Shown piece after piece: positions 50,930 through 61,554 of a stretch of 64,000 nt of DNA (its first letter is position 1; every line of letters starts with the position of its first letter). Under the pieces are notes generated by a model, which saw nothing but the letters and a program-made list of their open reading frames with translations, was not told where the DNA came from and ran no database searches. Source of the DNA: Sipunculus nudus (taxonomy: Eukaryota; Annelida; Sipuncula; Golfingiida; Sipunculidae); the NCBI GenBank assembly GCA_026874595.1, contig CM049319.1, positions 12,923,601 to 12,987,600 of the forward strand, read 5' to 3'. The position numbers and the translations under genes were made by a program.

Positions 50930-51172
50930 ATATGGCCGTGAAACATTGGCGTTGTGGCCTGGTGTCAGGCCGGCGGCTGGATAAGGAGACCGTGTTAAAT
51001 GCTGAGTAAACTACCCAGCTGGGGACCAGGCCAAGCCGCATGCTGGCAGGAGTGGAGCAGTGCGTGTCACAGCCCTGAACACCTGAGTTTCCCTGCTTGT
51101 TCACACCTCGGGTATCGGTCAGAGCACTAATTGTGTAATTGGTGATGGGGACTGGATCCGGGATCACTTGTG
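50930..51172. other. GC-rich non-coding island, candidate regulatory element
   Basis: About 240 bp are clearly richer in G+C than the flanks, roughly 2.4 kb upstream of the RBM47-like start codon. The island contains the inverted homeodomain-type word CTAATTGTGTAATTGG (51126-51141) and a MAF-like TGCTGAGTAA (about 50999-51008). The minus frame is open throughout but the product resembles nothing I know. It may be a conserved enhancer, an unrecognised exon or an old repeat. Confidence 0.3.
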
Positions 51173-51174
51173 TA

Positions 51175-51290
51175 CAGGGGCGGATACTGGATCAAAGAAG
51201 GGGGGGGGGGGGGTATTTTATTATATTCTCCAGATTTGTCAGGTCTATAAAGGGGGGCACCCCCTAAAATTCATTCATCGGAATCTATAT
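51175..51290 (+). mobile_element. TIR/poly-G MITE, partial copy
   Basis: The left end CAGGGGCGGATACTGG matches the family TIR and is followed by a G14 tract (51200-51213) and a 'aggggggcaccccct' segment. The right end is not clear. Confidence 0.5.
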
Positions 51291-54055
51291 ATAACCTGGG
51301 GCTGCATGCTTGCACTCTTTCACCATATTTAGATATGAAGGGGAAAACTAGTACATCAAAGGGGGTAGGGTCAAGTTTCGATAAGCTTGTAATAGGCTAC
51401 ATGCGAACAGTAAATGCTTCAACATACATTTTCAGCTCATTCATTGCATACCATCCAAGGTGGAGTTAATATCAACTGATTAAAAACCCAAGTATTTTGT
51501 AGGGCATACACATCGCATAATACATGTAAATCAATCGGGTCAGATTTCCAAAGTTATCAAGTCTGATTTGCATATATAGTAGTAATTTTAAACGTGAAGT
51601 GCCCCGCCCCCACATTTCCTTTGAAGGTTGCGTTTCATCCAGGTCAATTAAAAAATTATCAACTGTATAATGGCTTGATCTTTAGTTAATAATAATTAAT
51701 AATAAAATTAATCATATATCTTACAACAAAGTATAAAAAAGAATTCTTCAACTGCAATAATAAACTAAACAAATATGTCAAATGTTACAGTGTGAACAAA
51801 TGCAAGTTACAACCAGAGAAAATTCGGAATTGCCTAAAGTTTAATGAATTAAAATGGTACATATTATTGAAAATACAAATCAATATGGTCCCCCATGCAA
51901 GAGATCCAACTATTATCGCGCGATATTGCGATTTCATGGCTACCAGCAGGCAAAGATGAATGTAATACGTAATACGTATATGTCAGGCAAATTTCTATAA
52001 CTGTTAAGGACATCTGTTGGACAAATTATGAACTACATTTTGATCTCCATCGTCAATTTCATAATTTCATTTCACAAATTTCAAATTTAAACGAAATAAA
52101 ACTTGGAAAAAATTAACCTGGAGTACACGAGATTTTGGATTAAATTTTAAATTCAGATGATATAATGTTTTGGACTAATTTTTAAATTCGGAGAAAATAT
52201 AATTTTGGAATGAATTGTCAAGACAGACGATAAAATATTTTGAATAAATTTCGAATTCAGATAATATTCCCGATTTCTAATACATCTTTCATATTGCATA
52301 TCATTTCATGGCCGTTTCATACAAGTGGCTTTTCAGCCCTGATTCGCAAGACAGCAAATAAACTGAATAAAAAGAGCAAGCGATGGTCCGGGCGGTCTGC
52401 ACCTCTGCTTTATATGTGGCATGTTGAAGAAAATTTAAATTTGTGTCGGTAAATGTGATATAGCTATTACATGAATCAAATCTTCTTAATTTTTTAGTAT
52501 ATATTGATGCATGCACTTGAAAAATAGGAGGGGGGGGGGGATCTGAGCAAATGCATATAATTTAATAATGTATTGTAACAAGTTGCATTATAGTAGAGTA
52601 TAGTAGTTTTAGTAAGAACAGGATATTGAAATGATGTAAATATTTATTAGTTGTGGTCGGATGGGCAGGGGAAAGGGGAATGGCCAGTTTCTATAAATAT
52701 AGTAGCGCCACCTACACTGAGCACATTCTGTACAGGTTTTATCATGTGCACTTGCAGTATAAAAGTGCAGTGATATTATATCAGGAGGCTTTTATTCCAC
52801 CATCATAAATTCATTCTTAAACAAGCTCCACTTGTGGACATGTATAACAAAGGCCAAACTGGAGTTTACACTGATTGCTCTACTATTTTTTATAAAAAAA
52901 ACATTCTGTGCCCGAACACATTTGCAGACAATTTGTGAGATTTTGCTTTGCAAGTTCCCAGTTCTTTTTGTGTATGTTTATCTATGGTAGGCGTATACAT
53001 GTTTAAGGGCGATGTGGTATCAAATAATATGTATCAGCACGCATATTTCTGTTATATTTATATCACTTCATCACCAAGCCAGTATTGAATAAAATTGTTA
53101 ATATCAGTTCTACAGGAGGCTCACTGTCATGAACGCATGCATGCCCAGATGTTTTTGTTTGGATTGTCTAACTTAACTTTATGAATTATTCTCGGTTTTC
53201 CCGCTAAACAACTCAGGTCATTCAGCCTGAAAAAAAACCAAACAAATGTTCATATCCGTAGTAACCACATACGTTTGACCGTGTCTGGGACACCTTTTCC
53301 ACATGCAGATATTTACTAGGTAATTACTTATCAATATATGTATAAAATCCAACCAAGCAAACATCGATCCAATCTGTCCCAGAACCCTCCTTAATAAAAT
53401 AAAGGTCCATGCTGTGGTCTGCATGCATATACACCAGAAACACAACATGCATACAACAGTCTAATATTTTTATAAGGCTGCATGTATCTGAAGGAAGATA
53501 TATAGCAGATTTTAGTTATTTTTTTCTAAAAATTTTGCATAACTTAGTAACCTGTTTATAAAACGAATTTACTTTGAAACAATATATCACATGCAAACGT
53601 TTCTAATTTTATTTCACTTGCTGTGAACTATTATTGTGTTTCCTTTGCCTTATCATTCGCTGGTACCCCTTTGATGTCAATTTCACTCAAATCTGATTGG
53701 AGAAGTTCCGTTAACCCTGTTATGTGCCTGGAAAAACACAATGCCTTCACTGAACAAAGCAGGTGTCTTCAACAACTGGGCGAGCACGCTCCATGAATAA
53801 ACATGCACGAACGCTCATCCTAAATTACTGGGGAATTTCTGTTTCAAAGACGTTTATATCATTTTTTGTTTCAAATCATTGACAGTCACTGTAAATATAT
53901 ACACACACGCCCTTGCATTGCGCATTAATTTGCATAACCCCCCCCCCAAAAAAAAAAAACCTGATGGGTATAACCAGATAACAATGTTATGTTGTTTCTG
54001 AGCTCCATGCTGGTGCATGCATGGTTTGTCCTGTACAATGATTTGACGGGTTACT
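51291..54055. other. No gene seen
   Basis: AT-rich sequence with a G11 tract (52530-52540) and a C10 tract (53938-53947). A local series of similar phrases ('attcagatgatataatgttttgg') at about 52130-52260 may be a decayed tandem repeat. No protein similarity is recognised. Confidence 0.45.
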
Positions 54056-54425
54056 TGTGTAAAGAATGTCAACTCGTGACCACGACAAAAATAATAATTG
54101 GGCATATAATACCCTTTATTTCCATATTGTTAGTTTTTTAGTTATTTCATATATCAACGCTATTTTAAAGAATGTAATGCAACTGAAAATAGTCAAATCT
54201 CGGCCAAGAGTTCATTTATATATATATATATATAATGATACATTGAAAGAGCGATGAACAAGAATAATCCACCATGGAAGCGTCCCTGGGAGCTTATTAC
54301 ATTCATACTTCCTGACAGTCCATTGGTTCGACAAAGAAACGTGCAGGGCAATATCTCAAGCGGTTCCTGAGTTAATGCGCACGAAAGACCGTAACGGACA
54401 TACTGACGGACGGACGAAATCCTGC
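54056..54425 (+). repeat. Dispersed repeat segment
   Basis: The start 'tgtcaactcgtgaccacgac' is shared with 58227-58246. The later part has a GAC-rich 'acggacatactgacggacggacg' type segment also seen near 10015 and 46680, typical of dispersed repeats. A (TA)n run lies at about 54217-54234. Confidence 0.4.
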
Positions 54426-56181
54426 ATGTTATATAGGGATCTGCATCGGTGTGATTACTTTGGGGTCAGCTCTATGTTCCCCGGTATAACTATGTTCCCC
54501 AAACCTAAACGTTTTGCTTGCTGTATCAAAACAATAACAGAAGTGCATGTTGTTATGAATTAAACACACACAAAAAAAATAAATAAAAAACAGAAGTTGG
54601 TTGTGTTTGTGAGTTTTTCTTTTAAAGGGGCCTATAATGACCTAACTGAACTTTTGTTAATTAAAGGTAATCCCTGGGAGCTGTTATAAAAAATGGCCAG
54701 AAAACATGGATATCACCACACATGCAGGCTGTTTGGTTTGTTTACATCACCAAAATAATCAAAACAAATTCAACAAAGGCATCCGGCGACAGGTCAGATA
54801 AACCAGGGCTTTGTGAATGGCGTTTTGCAACAAGTGACCTTTCTACCCTCACATATATGGAACCTTCAATATAAAGGTTACATGTTATTTTTTCCCGGTA
54901 TGTTAACATTGCTGTGTTTACAAACATGTTGTTGAAAAGAACTTTAATAAGAACTTTTATAGCGTTATAAGAACTTTTCATAACCAGAATTACCCCAGGA
55001 TCATTAATTACAAAGAGGAAGCCAGAAATCACACATCATTTTCAAAAGGAAGATGAACGGGCAGCTTTAAAATTTGCTTTGACGACACAATTTTCAGTAA
55101 AGCGTTATATTATCGCTGACGTCAAAGTATGTGATAAGCGGTGTAAAGACATCCGTTTTTCCGGCAACGATAATGCGGTAACAGCAAAAAAAAAGGTCAG
55201 TCGTATTAAAAATGCACATTACTATGCACACATACGTTATCCAAAAACGTCAACGTAAACAATTCGAATTTATTTCATATATTTCATGATAATTTAGGGT
55301 AATTCAGAACCAGATTCGCAAAAAAATATAAATGCTCGGCCTCGGATGAAATTGTTTTTTTCCTAATCCACGTCATAAAATTGCATTGAAATTCAATCAA
55401 AATATTCTGACTGCCTTACTATTCGCGAGATCAAATTTTCGCGATTTTCACTTTTTCAATATATCGCGAGGGTTATATTTTTGGGATCTTTTCATATAGG
55501 GTAATCTACACTGAGTATATACATTATATTATTATATATCAATAATACAATTTACGCGCAAAATCTTATCAGTTGGACCGAAACTTAAGGGAACATAGAA
55601 AACTATAGAATGGTAATCTTTGTTCATTTTTTACAGATAATACAAATATATAATATATATCAAACGTTTGTTTACGGATAAATTAAAATATGCATTATTA
55701 TTTGTAATATCAGTCATTCAACTTTTATGGATAACGTACATATAAGACGCAAATGAGGCCGTCCTATATAAAGGATTGTTCACTTGCATTCCCTTTCGCG
55801 AATATCGCGTTTCTGAACGCCTTGCGAGGCAAGGCCTTCGTTGAAAAAAAAATAATTGGATCTCATTGCAAACATGTTGTTTGTGAATAGACAAAGAGCT
55901 AGACAACAGACTAGACTGACAAACAGGAGATTATTACATAACCTCTGCCAGTCTCGCTGATGAACGTCATGATAAAAAAGTATTTTAAAGTGGTTTGACA
56001 AAGCATTGGAGTGCACATGGAAGTTCATAGCACGTGCTGAACTTTGACACCTGTCAAACGTGCGTTTGCAACATTATATATACGTTACAATATATCGTCT
56101 GTCAGTCCGTAATATACACGATCGTGTCCTTTTCCAATGGGAAATGCAGCATATTTACAGATTCCACCTGCAATGACGCAA

Positions 56182-56220
<39 letters not shown>

Positions 56221-57179
56221 TAATAATAATAATAATAAGGCCAAAAAAAAAAAGGTGGAGTTCCCAGGCACCGCGCGCGTCACTTTAACCCCCGCATCAA
56301 AATTACAGCATCAAAATTGTAAATTTGATTTTCAATGAAAACTTACCAATTTTGAGCTCCAGCCGCTCAGACATTTCTTTCAAGAAGATAAAATAATACA
56401 ATTTTGATCAGATTTCCTTTGTTATGTATAGTGCTTATACCTATTTAGCAAAACAATTCTGTTATTATCATCCTTTTCCCCGATCATATGACATTTTTAT
56501 CGATTTATCGGGTCGTTGAAATGAAGTGTTTAAATAGCTATATATAGGCGCTTATTCCTTGTGTAGCATGAAGACAAATGGACCAAATAACCCTACATAT
56601 TATCATTAATACAGAGTAATACTCCATTGGACATTGCACTTGTGTTTTGATGTCAGCCTTCCAAAGAAAGGCTTCTTAACAAAAATAAATCTGTAAAAAC
56701 TACTGGTAACTATGATAGTAATATTATTATTGAATCTACTGATGAAAAAATTGTGATGATTGTTTACCGCGTTTTGATAAAAACATCTCTTATTTTTCTA
56801 AAAATTAATATTTTTATGTAACTGTAACTCTGACACTGTTAGTATAATTGCCATGCTTTTTATATTAATATTTCCCTACGTTATTTGATGTAACAACTGT
56901 AAACTATGGAGGCGTCTGTTATGTTATTAGGATAGACTTTGTTGGTCACATGTTGATACTGGTAAGGTATTCTGTACATTAAAAAAATATTTCAACAATT
57001 ACAATTGGACAATATACCAGAAGTTTATTGTATTCAGTTTTTTGTTTCATTGTTTTATAAAAACATAATATAGCGTTGACTTTATCATATTTTTATAATT
57101 ATGGTCAGCATTTTTATTCAGGTTATTCAATGAAACAAGTAGGGCCAAAACCATGTCCTGAAAATACAAACATGCATAA
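54426..57179. other. No gene seen
   Basis: AT-rich sequence without recognisable coding content. A (TAA)n microsatellite lies at 56185-56238, and 55425-55475 has several 'cgcga' words. Confidence 0.45.
56185..56238 (+). repeat. (TAA)n microsatellite
   Basis: About 18 TAA units with one interruption. Confidence 0.9.
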
Positions 57180-57300
57180 TGAATCTCCTTCGCTTTAACC
57201 GCTGCTTCGCTTAACAAGATTCCCCCGAGTTCCACCACCAGGGCTGGTACATGGTAAAATTAAAATCAGACCAATGAGAGCATAGTAAAGCATTGTGCAC
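57180..57300 (-). mobile_element. SINE-like repeat copy
   Basis: On the minus strand it carries 'tgctctcattggtctgattt', 'ccctggtggtggaactcg' and 'gaagcagcggttaaagcgaa', in the order of the copies at 7221 and 20587. Confidence 0.6.
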
Positions 57301-57313
57301 AATAAACAATTTT

Positions 57314-57512
57314 CAGAAGCGGATCCGGGGGGGGGGGGGGGTGTCGGACCCCACTTTCACATCCGCCGCAACCTTTTTTAATGAAATAATTTGTCTGGAA
57401 CCCCCCTCCCCTTTCCGGTCCTAGGGACCCTTTTTTAGGGTTTTTATTAGTCATCCTGGGTTGGACTCCCCCCCCCCCCCTCCGGCTTTGCTAAATCATG
57501 GATCCGCCCCTG
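57314..57512 (-). mobile_element. TIR/poly-G MITE copy
   Basis: The right TIR ATGGATCCGCCCCTG and left TIR CAGAAGCGGATCCGG pair as imperfect inverted repeats. The interior has the family's 'gtccaacccaggatgacta' block on the minus strand and poly-G or poly-C tracts near both ends. The 5-bp word ATTTT directly flanks both ends and may be a target duplication. Confidence 0.65.
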
Positions 57513-57712
57513 ATTTTACTGAAGATACAGTACTGAAAACAACATGTTAAGTAACATTTCGTAACATTCTGGCCAATTTATTTAAATGTATTTATATGCT
57601 GACAGGTACTAGTATATATGAATATGTGTAAATAAGACCGATGATTTAATCTTGTGATCCAGTGAGGGTGTTTTTATGATGATGAAAAGCACATTTTCGC
57701 CTTGTCCTGTAC

Positions 57713-57743
57713 CATGACTGAGACGGGCCCCGACTCAGTCATG
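57713..57743. other. Perfect 10-bp stem hairpin
   Basis: CATGACTGAG and its exact complement CTCAGTCATG flank an 11-nt GC-rich loop centre. The role is unknown; it could be a dimeric protein-binding site, an RNA hairpin or a repeat terminus. Confidence 0.6.
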
Positions 57744-58226
57744 CACGCTACGTAACGAAAAGTATCTGCAGCGCGACCCCAAACCAGAGTCGCGCATAAA
57801 GGAAAAAAAAAAAAAAACGAAAATTCTGAACCGTTCAGACTGGATAACTTACTGCGAAGGAAAGACCAAATGGTATATGACATTTTCGCGGCTAAAAACA
57901 TCTTCATATAACACAGTATTTATGATAATTACCTAGAATACAAGACATGTCTAGCATATTATCGTGTCACTTATTGTGCTAACTCCCCATACACGGGTCC
58001 TCCGTTTATGTGTACAATGATCGAGGATTCACGGGAGTTTCGAAGTACACTCAAGTAGCGTGTTTTATGATATTTATTAAAGCCATATTTGATCTTTTTT
58101 GTTTATTTTGTGCACCAGATAAGACTTGTTTCCGGTCATTCGGCTCCTTGTTTGAGCGGGCGCCTGCAGATTCTTTACTGGTTCACTCGTCCACGACGTT
58201 GTATGGATATAACTTGTGAAAGGAAT

Positions 58227-58246
58227 GTCACCTCGTGACCACGACA
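58227..58246 (+). repeat. Short dispersed repeat shared with 54067
   Basis: The word 'tcgtgaccacgacaaa' and the preceding 'aatgtca' occur in the same orientation at both places. Confidence 0.4.
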
Positions 58247-58469
58247 AATTTTCGCCAGGCAGTTAGCAGAATATTGTTTTTCATTGTAGCCATGCAAACA
58301 TGACTCAGAGGAAAAATGTGACTGGCTGCAGCTACATGTAGTCACTGTAAGTTAATTCTGGATTTCCGAGGAGATTATACTAAAGTCTGTCCTGAAGTTA
58401 ACTTTTTTTACATCTTATGGTTACGATTTGTGCCCTTGTCACAGACATGGGGCAAGAGGCCGATGAGCA

Positions 58470-58517
58470 AAGACCATCCGCTAAAGCTCAGCATCAACGA
58501 CAGTCAGCTGAGCTAAA
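58470..58517 (-). mobile_element. Helitron-like 5' terminus fragment
   Basis: On the minus strand it starts TTTTAGCTCAGCTGACTGTC, matching the 5' ends of the two longer elements, followed by a second TGAGCTTTAGC half. The remainder is not recognisable. Confidence 0.45.
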
Positions 58518-60136
58518 ATTCAAAGGTCAAGGCTAGAGGTATGGTTCCAACTGTTGTGATAATCATGAGTTACTAGAAACGAGATCGTTTCTTATGTTTG
58601 CACCAAGTAAATATTACGTATTGCACAAAGTACCGTTTACAATGGTTTTTAGCCTGAGTTTTAATCTTGTTAAAATTTTCCCACACTAGCGATGCATTGT
58701 CTGGTACGCCGTGACCCCGGGAGCCGTTGCAGACAGACGTACGCAGACAGACGGGCGCCAGGCCTTGCATTCCCAGGGGCTATGCACCCACAGGTGCGAT
58801 AAAATTCGACTCGAATTTTCTGGGAAAGGATAACCCTATCCAGGGCCAGATTAAAATGTGTTTCTCTCGTCTTTCGCTCTCATTATATGTGTTATTCTTT
58901 GCGACTTGTATTATCACAGCCCTGTTAAACTCAATTTTGTTGCTTTTGCTTAGTAATATTAAATTTTTAATTGCTGTGAACTGTTGTGAAAATGAACATG
59001 TATTTAAAATGGATTTCAGGGTAATTTTTTGAGCAGCATGGGATCTCAAGATAAGAGAGTTACTCTCTTGGGCCATGTTTCTATACTAAAATGCATAATT
59101 TCGACGCGGGAATGTCATCCTGCCTCTAACTCAACTGAAAAATATATCTATGATATTATATATTGTGACAGAGCTGGTGAAGAAATGCAAACGGATAACA
59201 GGATTAACATTGTAACATCGGTGGTTCCAGTCCCCCCTTTTCTGCCCTTCTGTTTTCTGAATGTTTAACTATACATATTGTTTATGCTGTGCTGGACCGC
59301 CTGTGCCACGCTGCCGGGGGGGGGGGGGGGGGGGGGGCTGTCTGTATTTCACGGCTGTTCTTTATAAACATGTTTTTAAACTGTGGTTTGTGTTAAAAGC
59401 AACCTTGCTTTGTTTAAGCTAACAAGTACTTGTTGTTTTAATAATAAAAAAAGTTTGTAATAATAGTTATGGCATTTTTTTGTATTACATAATAGTCCAT
59501 CAGTTCAACTCATAGAAGGTGTTTTGCGAACTTACGGTCCAAGCGCGTTTCAGACGTTTGTAATCTTTTCATGTTATAACAGAATGCACTTGGAGAGCGC
59601 ATGCCTCCGCCAAAGAACACAATTTTAATTATTTAAAACTATTTCCCGGTATATAAAATGTACTTAAATATACATCTACTTTCTTCTGGCATCAGGGTCC
59701 ATATCTGATAGAGTCAACTAAAAAGTTAGAGTCTTCCATATATTCAATCAAACAAAGACAAAGATTAAAATATTCTTGATATCAACAAGACAAAAAGTAT
59801 CTTGCGTCTTTCATCGCTTTCACGATGGATTACAGAAACACCTCTTCCTTACATAAGCCATTCCGTTAAACGTACTTTTGTATTAACATATACCAGTCAA
59901 GATAATATTTTTTGTGTGTTTTCAACATGCTATATATATCTTGTTTATATACAGCAATGGTAACCCTCACGGACTGCTAGCATAATGGCTGTTATCAATG
60001 CTCGAATAAATATTCACCAAGATGAAAAGCAAAAACGCTCTTTGCCAGATTTTTTTTTTTCATTTTGAAACTACCATATAATTTCAGAGAGTCGATACTG
60101 TCACCCTTCGAGCAATAATTTGTAATACAAAGTTTA
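58518..60136. other. No gene seen
   Basis: AT-rich sequence with a G22 tract at 59316-59337. Short open frames show no protein similarity. Confidence 0.45.
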
Positions 60137-60144
60137 TCATATCC

Positions 60145-60369
60145 ATTTGAGAACTTGTCCATGTTGTCTTGTTGAGAAATTGTCCATGTTGTCTTGTTGA
60201 GAACTTGTCCATGTTGTCTTGTTGAGAACTTTCCATGTTGTCTTGTTGAGAACTTGTCTATGTTTTCTTGTTGAGAACTTGTCCATGTTGTCTTGTTTAA
60301 ACTTGTCCATGTTGTCTTGTTGAGAACTTTTCCACGGTGTCTTGTTTAGAACTTGTCCATGTTGTCTTA
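60145..60369. repeat. 25-bp minisatellite, about nine units
   Basis: Nine copies of a unit resembling GAACTTGTCCATGTTGTCTT plus GTTGA follow one another, with small deletions in units 4, 7 and 8. The open frame through it on the minus strand is a by-product of the repeat. It directly abuts a decayed reverse transcriptase and may have arisen from its sequence. Confidence 0.9.
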
Positions 60370-60379
60370 CATTTACCGT

Positions 60380-60850
60380 GCTCAGCTTTAGGGCACGAAG
60401 AATAAGTCCCGCAGCGAACAGTCTTCTTCGCCTTGATGGCAGGCCTATATGCTTTGCAGATTGAAGAGTTTTCAATCCACTCTAGGCTTAGGTCTATCTC
60501 TTCTTCACTGTGCTATAAGTCATTTATGGGTTTGGTTTTAATATATTGGTGAACAAGTTGGGTGCTTACACACAGTCCTGTTTACACCATTACAGACTGG
60601 GAAAGCATCAGATGCTTCACTGTCACCCAGCATTCTTCTTTCATGGGAACACAACTGTCTGAACCTCCAAATTTTAGACAGAGACCTTGGCAAATGAGAG
60701 TGTCGAAGGCTTTCAGGAGGTCTACGAAGGTGGTGTTAACATCACAGTTCTGCTACTGACAATTCTCCTGGTTATGTCAACTGTCTGACGACCTTTGTAT
60801 TTTATGGTCAGTTCAAGAATCCTCAATCTTCCACAGTTAACGTTGAACAG
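60380..60850 (-). pseudogene. Decayed reverse transcriptase of a second LINE family
   Basis: On the minus strand, fragments of a LINE polymerase can be read in changing frames. They are NTTFVDLLKAFDT (motif A, about 60700-60745), then a segment at 60541-60600 reading C-K-Q-D-C-V-stop-A-P-N-L-F-T-N, which corresponds to the GVKQGCVLAPTLF motif. Stops and frameshifts are several. The motif spelling differs from the LINE at 488-5745, so it belongs to another (Jockey/RTE-like) clade. Confidence 0.6.
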
Positions 60851-61274
60851 TGCGGTATGCGCTCTAAGTTACAAACTTTGCAAATCCTGACGCCAATCTC
60901 AAGCCTAAAGAGTTTTAGTCCATGACACAGACACACGGTGGCGCTGCGGTATCCACATAGTGCGCCAACCCCCGGCTTCACACAGAACTGATCTCACCAT
61001 ATGTTGTTTTGCATGCATACGCTGATTTATTGATTTCAGCGTATTGACCCGTCGCCGTTCCAACCGCTGTATACAGAAAGGTGATCAACCTTTCATCGCA
61101 GCATCAATAGCAAAGACCCCGTCACTCCTAATCAACCCCAAATTATTTGTAATTTTAATTAAACTGTTCACATACTAAGTTTTTGAATATGAAATATAGT
61201 GTTTTCTTCTTACAATGTTAGGGTATTTGTCTATAAATCGTTCTAAAACCGTTCGCTAACTCCTAGACGTAAGT
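60851..61274. other. No gene seen
   Basis: Non-coding, with a mixed-composition stretch at 60900-61090 of unknown nature. Confidence 0.4.
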
Positions 61275-61287
61275 GGAAAAAAGCTCA

Positions 61288-61302
61288 CACGCCACCTGGT
61301 GG
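61288..61302 (-). promoter_or_regulatory. CTCF-like motif, inverted copy of 319-333
   Basis: The minus strand reads CCACCAGGTGGCGTG, identical to 319-333 and within a shared repeat core. It points toward the left copy, so the pair is convergent across 61 kb. Confidence 0.35.
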
Positions 61303-61554
61303 CCGTACAACTTAAAAAATCATTATTTCACACATTCAACAGGGTGTTTCTTCTGTATTTTTTCTCACATGTTTCTTCGCCTTGTTTCGGAATTGTAGCG
61401 TGCGCTGGATCGGACCTCTGACCAAGCGGCCTGGTTATTAAAGTGAAACATGTGGAAACTCACACAAAAACCCATAACAACGTGAAACAACAGGCGAACT
61501 GGAGATGTAAAGCCTGTGTACCGGGAGAGTTTTGCTGGGAAACTTGTTGCTTGC

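Noticed and set aside
58573-59076. Open frames on both strands near 58.6-59.1 kb
   Set aside because: No domain was recognised. They lie among GACAGAC-rich repeat-like sequence.
60145-60369. Regularly spaced repeats that could suggest a CRISPR-like array
   Set aside because: Units are head-to-tail with no unique spacers, and the genome is eukaryotic. It is a minisatellite.
60137-60475. 112-codon minus-strand frame rich in QDNMDKF-like repeats
   Set aside because: The frame is an artefact of the 25-bp minisatellite; since 25 is not a multiple of three the peptide changes frame at each unit.
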